Shown: positions 51,040 through 58,021 of the stretch, piece by piece
How the letters are laid out: each line of letters opens with the position of its first letter
Position numbering within the stretch: position 1 is the stretch's first letter
NCBI RefSeq assembly: GCF_003385495.1
Contig: NZ_QNUH01000015.1
Span: 1-64,000, forward strand
Length of the DNA stretch: 64,000 bases
Direction of reading: 5' to 3'
From: Chryseobacterium elymi
GTDB lineage: Bacteria > Bacteroidota > Bacteroidia > Flavobacteriales > Weeksellaceae
Translations under genes and position numbers: made by a program
Notes under the pieces: model-generated
What the model was told of the DNA's origin: nothing
The model's database searches: none
The model's input: only the letters and a program-made list of their open reading frames with translations

Positions 51040-51213
51040 ATGAAAGATATTAAAAACCATTCTGAAGAAAACAAAAACCATAGCCCGCAACAGCCACCAC
51101 AACCCAATTTATTCCACGGAAGAACCGAAGGTGATAAAACAAATGCAAAGTTTCCGGATTGGGATATTCTTCCTCCTAATCGGATTATTAATCCAAGAGT
51201 AAAAACCCAGTAA
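51040..51213 (+). CDS. 57-residue Pro/Asn-rich small protein
   Basis: ATG at 51040 and TAA at 51211-51213; the stop overlaps the next ATG (TAATG), so the pair is translationally coupled. The product is polar and probably unstructured at first (MKDIKNHSEENKNHSPQQPP), then FHGRTEGDKTNAKFPDWDI and the end LPPNRIINPRVKTQ. There is no signal peptide or membrane segment. The short NRII motif near its end resembles the tails of the other operon proteins. Confidence 0.7.
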   Translation: MKDIKNHSEENKNHSPQQPPQPNLFHGRTEGDKTNAKFPDWDILPPNRIINPRVKTQ

Positions 51214-51728
51214 TGAAACCTCCTGTTACTTATGCTGATTGGGCTGATCTGTTTGACCGTTTCAGTAAAGGTGAAGATGTTGTATTGGATGAAATGAATT
51301 CCGGGCATTTTGATCTTGACTCCGGAACAGCTCAACGTTTTTACGTCAGAGCTGAAGAAGCCTATAAAGCCAGGAAAAAAATGTGGCTGGATCAGTATCA
51401 GAGGAATTTTATCCTTCACAATGTGAAAACCATTGAAGAACTTGAATTTGTACTTCATAATAATAAGAAAACAATATCAGTTTTAGCAAAATTTGCCTAT
51501 TCAAAAGGTCTACCCAATGATTTGAGAGAGAGTTTTGTAAAAGATTTTACAGGTTTTGTGAATGACTTTAAAAAAAATTTAAAAGACAATACCCCAAAAG
51601 ACAATCCGCAGAGAGAACAAATGCTGATAGTGATTAATGAGTTCACCGTCAGTGAAATCCAACAAAATCAATCTGTTGAAGAGATTCATAATCCCAATTC
51701 CTCAACAGGAAGAAAAATTATTTTTTAA
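51213..51728 (+). CDS. 171-residue helical protein of unknown function
   Basis: A soluble, highly charged and mostly helical protein (YADWADLFDRFSKGEDVVLDEM, AEEAYKARKKMWLDQYQRNF, ESFVKDFTGFVNDFKKNLKDN). It ends STGRKIIF, matching the SGRRTIII end of the AAA+ ATPase encoded 2 bp downstream. No family is recognised. Its position between the 57-aa protein (one-base overlap) and the ATPase (2-bp gap) makes it very likely part of the same complex. Confidence 0.75.
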   Translation: MKPPVTYADWADLFDRFSKGEDVVLDEMNSGHFDLDSGTAQRFYVRAEEAYKARKKMWLDQYQRNFILHNVKTIEELEFVLHNNKKTISVLAKFAYSKGLPNDLRESFVKDFTGFVNDFKKNLKDNTPKDNPQREQMLIVINEFTVSEIQQNQSVEEIHNPNSSTGRKIIF

Positions 51729-51730
51729 TT

Positions 51731-53281
51731 ATGGCAAACAAAGAAGAATTTAAAAATTCTTTATCCAGAATGTTCCGGGCGAGAATACCTTTTATCTCAA
51801 TCCGGAGTATAGAAAGATCGAGAGTTTTAGAAATAATACAGCAACTGTCGGAAGAAATTAATATTCCGATATACATCCATAGCCTATCACATGGAACCAT
51901 GGATATTAAAACAAGAAAAACAGTCAACGATGACCGTTCCGTTGCAGGCGGAATCGATTTTGCCGTTCAGAACATTTCACAAAGACAAAACCTTACTTTT
52001 ATTTTCACGGAAGTAAGTAATATTGAGGATGATAATATTGTATCGAGGCACATCTATGATTGCGTGGTCCAAGCTATTGAAAAAGGCGGAAGCATTTGTA
52101 TCATTTCTACAAAAAGTGTCTGGTCACAGTTACAGCGTTTAGGGATGACCCTTACTCTGGATCCTCCTAACGAAGAAGAAATGCTGACTGTTGTCAAAGA
52201 CTGTGTAGTACCCTACAAAGGTTCTATCCCTATTGACTGGGATGAAAATGACCTAAAAATGGCGGCAACCATTTTAGCCAATATAACCAAAATAGAAGCT
52301 GAAAATGTTCTTGCAACCCAAATGGCAAAAGGTTCTCTTACAAAAGATGATATCAAAAGCCTAAGCATGGAAAAAGATAAGCTTTTCAGCGATATTTCAG
52401 GTCTTGAAAAGGTAAAAGTAGACCCATCTTTGATATCTGTAGGAGGACTTACCGGATTACATCAGTGGCTTGATAATCAGAAACAATTACTAACTGCAGA
52501 TTTAAAATCAAGAAAACTTCGTCCGCCGAGAGGTGTATTATTGGTGGGGGTTCCGGGTTGTGGAAAATCTTTGTCTGCAAAATTAATTGCTGCTACATGG
52601 AACCTTCCGTTGTACAGGTTAGATTTTGCATCCATACAGGGGATGTATGTGGGACAATCTGAAAACAGATTAAAAGAAGCATTTGAATCAGCAGACAATG
52701 CGGCCCCTTGCATTTTATGGATTGATGAAATTGAAAAAGGATTAGCCGCCAATGCCAACGATTCATCCGGAGTAACGACAAGAATGATTGGTCAGTTTCT
52801 TTTCTGGCTGCAGGAAAGCACCGAAAAAGTTTTTGTGGTAGCAACAGCCAATGATGTAACCAAACTGCCTCCGGAACTGCTTAGAAAAGGCAGATTCGAT
52901 GAGCTTTTCTTTGTAGATCTTCCACAGGATCAGGAAAGGGCCGATATTATCAATCTTTATCTTAAAAAGAACCTTTTACCAGCGCCTTCTTCTTTAACTT
53001 TTGAAAAGCTGACAGCCATTTCGGCAGGTTTCGCCGGATCTGATCTGGAAGGAGCTGTAAGAGATGTCGCTATACAGGCCGTAATTAATGGAGACTCTTT
53101 TATCTCCGATGAGCTTTATATAAAGTGCTTCCAAAATATAGTCCCACTGAGCAAAACCAGCCCTGAAAGAATTGAAGCTATCAGAAACTGGGGCAAAGAA
53201 AGAGCCTTACCCGCTTCAGGATTGGCATGGGATTCATCCTCGAACGAAATAACTTCTGGTAGGCGCACCATCATTATATAA
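51731..53281 (+). CDS. Ycf46-like AAA+ ATPase
   Basis: A 516-residue protein. Residues ~1-200 form a degenerate P-loop-like N-domain without a Walker A motif, as in the Ycf46 group. The C-terminal AAA+ module has Walker A GVPGCGKS (273-280), the pore-loop-like GMYVGQSE after Walker A, Walker [11 protein letters not shown] (D332/E333), sensor-1 Asn374 (VATANDV) and Arg fingers in LRKGRFDE (R385, R388). The C-terminal lid includes [19 protein letters not shown]. It ends SGRRTIII. The motor should form a hexamer and remodel or extract a protein, probably at the membrane given the hairpin protein in the same operon. The target is unknown. Confidence 0.88.
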   Translation: MANKEEFKNSLSRMFRARIPFISIRSIERSRVLEIIQQLSEEINIPIYIHSLSHGTMDIKTRKTVNDDRSVAGGIDFAVQNISQRQNLTFIFTEVSNIEDDNIVSRHIYDCVVQAIEKGGSICIISTKSVWSQLQRLGMTLTLDPPNEEEMLTVVKDCVVPYKGSIPIDWDENDLKMAATILANITKIEAENVLATQMAKGSLTKDDIKSLSMEKDKLFSDISGLEKVKVDPSLISVGGLTGLHQWLDNQKQLLTADLKSRKLRPPRGVLLVGVPGCGKSLSAKLIAATWNLPLYRLDFASIQGMYVGQSENRLKEAFESADNAAPCILWIDEIEKGLAANANDSSGVTTRMIGQFLFWLQESTEKVFVVATANDVTKLPPELLRKGRFDELFFVDLPQDQERADIINLYLKKNLLPAPSSLTFEKLTAISAGFAGSDLEGAVRDVAIQAVINGDSFISDELYIKCFQNIVPLSKTSPERIEAIRNWGKERALPASGLAWDSSSNEITSGRRTIII

Positions 53282-53327
53282 GAATCATTTACAACTTTAT
53301 GTAAAATTTTTTTGAAAGGTTTTCGTT

Positions 53328-53372
53328 TTACGGATTCCCATAAGGAAAAGGTTTACAAGCTTTATACTTTTG
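53328..53372 (+). promoter_or_regulatory. promoter with shared palindrome, site 3
   Basis: TTACGG-ATTC-CCATAA (53328-53343) followed by GGAAAA as at site 2, then a -7 element TACTTTTG at 53365-53372, again 37 bp from the palindrome start. ATG follows at 53400. Confidence 0.72.
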
Positions 53373-53399
53373 AAATACTAAACCAATAAAAATTTTAAC

Positions 53400-53570
53400 A
53401 TGGCAAAAAAACCATTAGGAACAAAAGCAAGAACAGGAGAAAAATGTCCTGAATCTGGAAAATGGAAAGTTGTGGGGAGCCCATCTACCACTGCTCCTAT
53501 AGCAGTAGGTAATACGATGCCTCCATACAATGGACAAGCTGTAACTTGGGAATTAATCGAGTACGCTTAA
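53400..53570 (+). CDS. 56-residue GEKCP small protein, regulon member
   Basis: ATG at 53400, TAA at 53568-53570. The compact product contains RTGEKCPESGKWKVVG, then STTAPIAVGNTMPPYNGQ and AVTWELIEYA. It has one cysteine, no signal peptide and a likely small beta-barrel layout. The G-E-x-C-P-x-S-G-x-W order is reminiscent of YjzC-type small proteins, but I cannot assign it. It is driven by its own palindrome-bearing promoter and closed by a 13-bp hairpin terminator, implying high, regulated expression beside the AAA+ operon. Confidence 0.78.
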   Translation: MAKKPLGTKARTGEKCPESGKWKVVGSPSTTAPIAVGNTMPPYNGQAVTWELIEYA

Positions 53571-53574
53571 CATT

Positions 53575-53605
53575 AACCAACGATCAATTAATTTGATCGT
53601 TGGTT
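53575..53605 (+). terminator. intrinsic terminator after the 56-aa gene
   Basis: A perfect 13-bp stem (53575-53587 with 53593-53605, AACCAACGATCAA / TTGATCGTTGGTT) with loop TTAAT, ending in four T. Confidence 0.9.
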
Positions 53606-53635
53606 TTAAAACTAAAATCTTATTAAATAAATACC

Positions 53636-53935
53636 ATGAAAAAACGACTACTCACCACCCTTTTAGCCGCAGGCTTAATACTTCCGGCAAGCTTTACAGC
53701 AACAACAGCTAGTATTGCTTCCAAAACAGAACTAACCTCTAAAAAGCAAAAGAAAAAAACAAAGAAGAGTAAAAACAGTTCCAGCTCTAAAAGATCAAAA
53801 TCCTTTTACTCATCAGGCAAAGGCTGTACTTATAACGGAAATAAGCTTTATGTAGGATCAAGAGGGGGCTGTTATTATTATACCGGAAGCAGTAAGCAAT
53901 ATGTTGACAGGTCATACTGCTCCGGGTGTAATTAA
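53636..53935 (+). CDS. small basic exported protein with Gly/Tyr/Cys-rich C-terminal module
   Basis: A 99-residue protein. Signal peptide MKKRLLTTLLAAGLILPASF with a cleavage-like AxA further on, then a very basic Lys/Ser linker (KKQKKKTKKSKNSSSSKRSK), then a C-terminal module CTYNGNKLYVGSRGGCYYY followed by TGSSKQYVDRSYCSGC. The GxRGGCYY...YVDRxxC pattern resembles the PBCV-type basic adaptor motif (GPRGG.YY...K.YV). It may bind surface polysaccharide or nucleic acid through the basic linker. It follows the terminator of the 56-aa gene; whether it belongs to the same regulon is unclear, as no palindrome is present. Confidence 0.6.
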   Translation: MKKRLLTTLLAAGLILPASFTATTASIASKTELTSKKQKKKTKKSKNSSSSKRSKSFYSSGKGCTYNGNKLYVGSRGGCYYYTGSSKQYVDRSYCSGCN

Positions 53936-53948
53936 GTTCATACCACAA

Positions 53949-53974
53949 AAAAGCGAAGATTGTTCTTCGCTTTT
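53949..53974. terminator. bidirectional terminator between the exported protein and elaA
   Basis: An 11-bp perfect stem AAAAGCGAAGA / TCTTCGCTTTT (53949-53959 with 53964-53974). It marks the right edge of the accessory region. Confidence 0.88.
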
Positions 53975-54427
53975 CTATTTTCTTATCATTTCCGTGTGCG
54001 GAATATCATCTTCCAGGTATTTTTTCCCTGTATCTACAAATCCGAATTCGGAATAAAATCTTAATAAATAATCCTGTGCTGAAATCTTGATTTCTGAGGT
54101 ATGGAAACGGTTTTCTATGGTTTCTACAGCATATTTAATCAGCTGTCTTCCTAAGTTTTTACCTCTCGCCTGTCCCGTGGTAAGAACCCTTCCAAGAGAA
54201 CTTTCATCATACTTTATTCCTTTGTCAAAAACACGGCAGTACGCAAGAATTTGCCCATCTTCTTCAGCCCAGATATGAATTCCCTTCTGGTCGTAATTAT
54301 CCAGATCAGGATAAGGACAGTTCTGCTCGATCACAAATACATCAATACGAGCCTTTAAAACAGCATACAACTCAGGAACTGTAAACTCATCGAAAGTTTT
54401 AATTTTCCAGATTATACTACTCATCAA
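53975..54427 (-). CDS. elaA: GNAT N-acetyltransferase, ElaA type
   Basis: A 150-residue acetyltransferase. VLKARIDVFVIEQNCPYPDLDNYDQKGIHIW is the ElaA signature, and RVLTTGQARGKNLGRQLIKYAVETI carries the acetyl-CoA-binding Q/RxxGxG/A loop. Its substrate is unknown. The first codons overlap the end of engB by 11 bp (54417-54427), so the two are co-transcribed. Confidence 0.88.
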   Translation of the reverse strand: MMSSIIWKIKTFDEFTVPELYAVLKARIDVFVIEQNCPYPDLDNYDQKGIHIWAEEDGQILAYCRVFDKGIKYDESSLGRVLTTGQARGKNLGRQLIKYAVETIENRFHTSEIKISAQDYLLRFYSEFGFVDTGKKYLEDDIPHTEMIRK

Positions 54428-55040
54428 AACTTACATTATTATTTTTCAGGAATTCATTCGTTTTCTGAATGAAATTTAGGATCTCATCACCACCCGTTTT
54501 CTTTTCTGCAGAAGTTACATACAGCTCAGGAAGATCGTCCCAGGTCTTATGCAGCTCATTTTTATAATTTTCTACATTTTGGATGGCAACATTCGGTTTC
54601 AGCTTATCAACTTTCGTGAAAACAATCGAAAAAGGAATCCCACTTTCCCCGCACCACTGGATAAATTCCAGATCAATCTTCTGTGGAGTATGCCTGGAAT
54701 CTACCAAAACGAAAAGGTTCACCAGATTTCTTCTGTTCAGAATATAATTGGTAATCAGCTTTTCAAAATCCTTTCTTATAGATTTTGAAACCTTTGCATA
54801 TCCATAACCCGGTAAATCCGTCAGATACCAGTCTTCATTTACTAAAAAATGATTGATCAGCTGAGTTTTTCCCGGAGTTCCGGAAGTTTTTGCCAGATCC
54901 TTGTGATTCATCATCGCATTAATCAGTGATGATTTTCCGACATTAGACCTTCCGATAAAAGCATATTCAGGCATGGTAGGCTCAGGGCATTCCTGCCATT
55001 TCCCACTACTCTTTACAAAATTTGCTGTTTTAATAACCAT
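54417..55040 (-). CDS. engB: ribosome biogenesis GTPase EngB (YihA/YsxC)
   Basis: A 207-residue circularly canonical small GTPase: G1 GRSNVGKSS, G3 DLPGYGYA, G4 TKVDKL, G5 TSAEK. EngB assists late 50S subunit assembly. The ISxx-type start (FVKSSGKWQECPEPTMPEYAFIGRSNVGKS) is typical. It overlaps elaA on the same strand. Confidence 0.96.
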   Translation of the reverse strand: MVIKTANFVKSSGKWQECPEPTMPEYAFIGRSNVGKSSLINAMMNHKDLAKTSGTPGKTQLINHFLVNEDWYLTDLPGYGYAKVSKSIRKDFEKLITNYILNRRNLVNLFVLVDSRHTPQKIDLEFIQWCGESGIPFSIVFTKVDKLKPNVAIQNVENYKNELHKTWDDLPELYVTSAEKKTGGDEILNFIQKTNEFLKNNNVSFDE

Positions 55041-55106
55041 CTCTCGAATATTTTAGAAAAACAAACCATTAAGAAAAGCTCTTAATGGTTTATAATTTAT
55101 TTGTTT

Positions 55107-55868
55107 TTAAACTTTGTCTTTTAACCAGCTGTAGAGAATCTCATTGAATTCGTCCGGCTTCTCCATCATCGCAGCATGTCCGCATTTCTCGATCCAGAAG
55201 AGATCCGAATTTGGAATAAACTTATGCATATCTTCAGCTACTTCAGGAGGCGTTACATTATCCTGTCTCCCCCAGATCAGACACGTTGGCGTGGTAATCT
55301 TAGGAAGGTCATTCAGCATATTATGTTTAATCGCGCTTCTTGCCAGCATTACCGTTTTAATTCCCTTCATCCTGTCATTTACTACAGAAAAAACCTCGTC
55401 TACAAGATCTTCTGTGGCGATAGCAGGATCATAGAAAACCTCTTCCGTTTTCTTCCTTATATAGGAACGGTCGTTTTTTCTTGGGAAACTGTCCCCGAAA
55501 GTTCTTTCGTACAATCCGGAACTTCCTGTTAATACAAGATTCTTTACCAGATCCGGTCTTGCCAGAGTCAGAATAAGTCCCACATGTCCCCCCATAGAAT
55601 TCCCTACAATAGTAACAGGTCCGGAAATATGACTTTCTATAAACTTGATAATATATTTGGCAATAGTGGTAAGATTAGTATTGAGCACCGGCAAATCGTA
55701 GATAGGCAATTGGGGAACATATACCTTGAATCCCTTTTCAGAAAAAAAATCTACCATCTTATCGAAATTACTCAAACCACCCATTAAACCGTGCAATAGC
55801 ACCAATGGATGTCCTTCTCCCGCCTCTACAAAAGTATATTTCTTTTCTTTTTTTGTACTAAATATCAT
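55107..55868 (-). CDS. alpha/beta hydrolase
   Basis: A 253-residue serine hydrolase: oxyanion motif LLHGLMGGLSNF, nucleophile elbow GNSMGGH, catalytic Asp in IWGRQDNVTPP and His in CGHAAMMEKP. The start at 55868 (MIFSTKKEKKYTFVEAG) is chosen because a -7 element at 55891-55898 lies just upstream; the longer frame to 55913 would overlap it. It has no signal peptide. Substrate unknown; similar proteins are often called 2-hydroxymuconate-semialdehyde hydrolase-like. Its gene is divergent from mraZ. Confidence 0.85.
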   Translation of the reverse strand: MIFSTKKEKKYTFVEAGEGHPLVLLHGLMGGLSNFDKMVDFFSEKGFKVYVPQLPIYDLPVLNTNLTTIAKYIIKFIESHISGPVTIVGNSMGGHVGLILTLARPDLVKNLVLTGSSGLYERTFGDSFPRKNDRSYIRKKTEEVFYDPAIATEDLVDEVFSVVNDRMKGIKTVMLARSAIKHNMLNDLPKITTPTCLIWGRQDNVTPPEVAEDMHKFIPNSDLFWIEKCGHAAMMEKPDEFNEILYSWLKDKV

Positions 55869-55890
55869 AAAATGCCTTAATAAAGCTCTG

Positions 55891-55898
55891 CAAAAATA
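55891..55898 (-). promoter_or_regulatory. -7 promoter element (TATTTTTG) for the alpha/beta hydrolase
   Basis: A minus-strand TAnnTTTG match 22 bp upstream of the ATG at 55868. Confidence 0.5.
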
Positions 55899-56090
55899 CA
55901 AATTAAACCTCAAAAAAATTTTGATTACCCTAATTTAAAGTAAAAATAATATAATATCATCCTTTTTCTTTACTTTTTTCAGAACCTCTTTACTATGGCT
56001 TAAATAACAACTTTTACAAGAATCAACATATCAACCACTTACCTCTTTCAAATTGAATCTTTAATAAAACTTATTAACATTAAGTCAAAA

Positions 56091-56120
56091 AGTGGGAAAA
56101 AGTGGGAAATTTTGGAAATT
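56091..56120 (+). promoter_or_regulatory. MraZ-type operator repeats
   Basis: Three direct repeats with 10-bp period: AGTGGGAAAA, AGTGGGAAAT, TTTGGAAATT. TGGGA-type repeats directly upstream of mraZ are the known binding pattern of MraZ, which autoregulates the dcw operon. They lie just upstream of the -7 element at 56127. Confidence 0.8.
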
Positions 56121-56126
56121 ATTATA

Positions 56127-56134
56127 TAAATTTG
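56127..56134 (+). promoter_or_regulatory. -7 promoter element (TAAATTTG) for mraZ
   Basis: A TAnnTTTG match only 6 bp before the mraZ ATG, so the transcript is likely leaderless or nearly so. Confidence 0.6.
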
Positions 56135-56140
56135 TCCCAA

Positions 56141-56599
56141 ATGAAAAGTTTCATTGGAACATATGAGTGTAAAATTGACGACAAAGGCCGTTTAAAAGTT
56201 CCCTCCTCCCTGATCAAACAGATGGAAAACTTCGACGATAAGGCGTTTGTAGTCAAGCGATCTGTGTTCCAACCTTGCCTTGAAGTTTATCCTATGAATG
56301 CATGGGACAAACTGATGGGCAAAATTAACAAGCTAAACAGATTCATTAAAAAGAATGCTGATTTCATTCGAATGTTTACGGCAGGGGTAAAAACAGTAGA
56401 ACTGGACAACGCAGGAAGACTTCAGATCTCAAAAGATCTGGTTCATTTTGCAAACCTTCAGAAAGATACTGTAATTACCAGCGCAGGAGAGCTTTTTGAA
56501 ATTTGGGATAAAGAAACCTATGAAAAGGTGATTTCTACCAACGAAGCTGATTTTGCAAGCCTGGCCGAAGATGTAATGGGCTCTTTTGATGAAGAATAA
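56141..56599 (+). CDS. mraZ: transcriptional regulator MraZ
   Basis: A 152-residue protein with two SpoVT/AbrB-like half-repeats: MKSFIGTYECKIDDKGRLKVPSSL and, at ~80-100, VKTVELDNAGRLQISKDL (the D-x-x-G-R motif twice). The start at 56141 matches the family N-terminus; the frame from 56102 includes the operator. It leads the dcw operon and is expected to repress it through the repeats at 56091-56120. Confidence 0.95.
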   Translation: MKSFIGTYECKIDDKGRLKVPSSLIKQMENFDDKAFVVKRSVFQPCLEVYPMNAWDKLMGKINKLNRFIKKNADFIRMFTAGVKTVELDNAGRLQISKDLVHFANLQKDTVITSAGELFEIWDKETYEKVISTNEADFASLAEDVMGSFDEE

Positions 56600-56641
56600 A
56601 CCACACTTGTTGTAAAAAGCAAGGTAAAAACACAATTAAGT

Positions 56642-57535
56642 ATGTACCACAACCCCGTTTTATTGAAGCAGAGCGTTGATGATTTGGTGACGAATCCTGA
56701 CGGAATTTATGTGGACTGCACTTTTGGAGGAGGAGGCCACTCAAGAGAAATTTTGAGCAGACTTTCAGAAAAGGGAAAACTTTTCAGTTTTGATCAGGAT
56801 CTGGATGCTCTTAAAAATACAATTGATGATCCAAGGTTTACATTAGTGAATCAGAATTTCAGGTTTTTGGAAAACTCTATGCTGATGTATGGAATTTCTC
56901 AGGTAGACGGAGTATTGGCAGACCTTGGCGTTTCATCCCATCAGTTTGATGAAGCAGAAAGAGGCTTTTCTACAAGAAACAACGCTCCTCTGGATATGAG
57001 AATGAACGTGATGCAGAATCTTGATGCCAAAAAGGTGATCAATGAATATGAGGAAACAGAGCTTGCCGATATCTTTTATCATTACGGTGAACTGAGAGAA
57101 GCAAGAAAGCTGGCAAGAGATATTGTCCATCACAGAAAAGCGAAAACCATTACAACGACAGAAGATCTGAAAAAGCTTTTCAGCTACCTCCCGCCTCATA
57201 AGGTGAATAAATTCTATGCACAGCTTTTTCAGGCAATAAGAATAGAAGTTAACCAGGAGCTTGAGGCCCTGAAAGAAATGCTCGTTCAGTCTCTGAATAT
57301 TTTAAAGCCCGGCGGAAGGCTTGTTGTGATTTCTTACCATTCATTAGAAGATCGTCTGGTAAAAAGATTCCTGAAAAACGGGATGTTTGAAGGAGAACAG
57401 CAGAGAGATATCTATGGAAACTATAAAAAGGTATTCGAATTGCTTAAAAGTAAGGCGATCATCCCGGATGATAAGGAGATTGAGGAAAACTCAAGAGCAA
57501 GAAGCGCGAAAATGAGAACCGGAATTAAAGTATAA
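56642..57535 (+). CDS. rsmH: 16S rRNA m4C1402 methyltransferase RsmH
   Basis: A 297-residue SAM-dependent enzyme. YHNPVLLKQSVDDL, VDCTFGGGGHSREIL (SAM loop), VDGVLADLGVSSHQFD, RGFSTRNNAPLDMRMN and GGRLVVISYHSLEDRLVKRF are the conserved RsmH/MraW blocks. It is the second gene of the dcw operon, 42 bp after mraZ. The ATG at 56642 gives the typical start. Confidence 0.97.
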   Translation: MYHNPVLLKQSVDDLVTNPDGIYVDCTFGGGGHSREILSRLSEKGKLFSFDQDLDALKNTIDDPRFTLVNQNFRFLENSMLMYGISQVDGVLADLGVSSHQFDEAERGFSTRNNAPLDMRMNVMQNLDAKKVINEYEETELADIFYHYGELREARKLARDIVHHRKAKTITTTEDLKKLFSYLPPHKVNKFYAQLFQAIRIEVNQELEALKEMLVQSLNILKPGGRLVVISYHSLEDRLVKRFLKNGMFEGEQQRDIYGNYKKVFELLKSKAIIPDDKEIEENSRARSAKMRTGIKV

Positions 57536-57537
57536 AA

Positions 57538-57616
57538 GTGAATGGTGAATAAGTGAATTGTCAATTGTGAAAAGTGAAAAGTGAATAAAGATTCATAAGA
57601 AATTGACCATTGACAA
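57538..57616. repeat. heptameric repeat cluster with inverted copies
   Basis: Directly after rsmH the sequence is built of 7-mers: GTGAATG, GTGAATA, GTGAATT, GTCAATT, GTGAAAA (twice), GTGAATA (57538-57587). Further on, inverted copies appear (ATTGACC, ATTGACA; about 57603-57616). This has the look of flavobacterial intergenic palindromic repeats. It interrupts the otherwise tight dcw operon. Confidence 0.6.
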
Positions 57617-57655
57617 GCAAAGCGGATTCACTGCAAACAAATTGACATAAACAAA

Positions 57656-58021
57656 TTGGCAAAAAGAACAACAAACCGCCCTCAGAAGAAACTCACTTTT
57701 ATAGATATTATAAAAGGAAATTTTCTGAACCGTGATGAGATCAAAACTCATTACAAGTATTTTTTACTGTTGTTCGTCCTCATGATGGCGATGATCTATA
57801 GCAATCACCTCGTCAACAAGAAGATCAAAATTGTCAATGCTTTAAAAGAAGAAACAGAAGAATATAAATCGAGAAACGCTTACGCCCAGAGTAAGCTGAT
57901 CAAAGTAAAAATGGAATCGCAACTGGGGAAAGAAGTGGCAAAGGACTCATTGATGACTTTGGAAAACCACCCCCATAAGCTGCTAATAAAACTGGATAGT
58001 ACAGATGCAAAAACAAAATGA
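57656..58021 (+). CDS. ftsL: FtsL-like cell division protein
   Basis: A 121-residue bitopic protein: a basic cytoplasmic N-terminus (MAKRTTNRPQKK, then ~20 more residues), one membrane segment at ~34-52 (YFLLLFVLMMAMIYSNHLV) and a short periplasmic coiled coil (ALKEETEEYKSRNAYAQSKLIKVKMESQLGKE). This is the Bacteroidota FtsL-like protein at its usual place between rsmH and the division transpeptidase. The start is TTG at 57656; no suitable ATG exists. Its end overlaps the next gene by 17 bp. Confidence 0.85.
   Translation: MAKRTTNRPQKKLTFIDIIKGNFLNRDEIKTHYKYFLLLFVLMMAMIYSNHLVNKKIKIVNALKEETEEYKSRNAYAQSKLIKVKMESQLGKEVAKDSLMTLENHPHKLLIKLDSTDAKTK

Noticed and set aside
44949..53935. Mobile island explanation for the AAA+ region
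   Set aside because: No integrase, transposase, tRNA or flanking direct repeat was seen, and base composition looks like the neighbours. Acquisition remains possible but is not shown.
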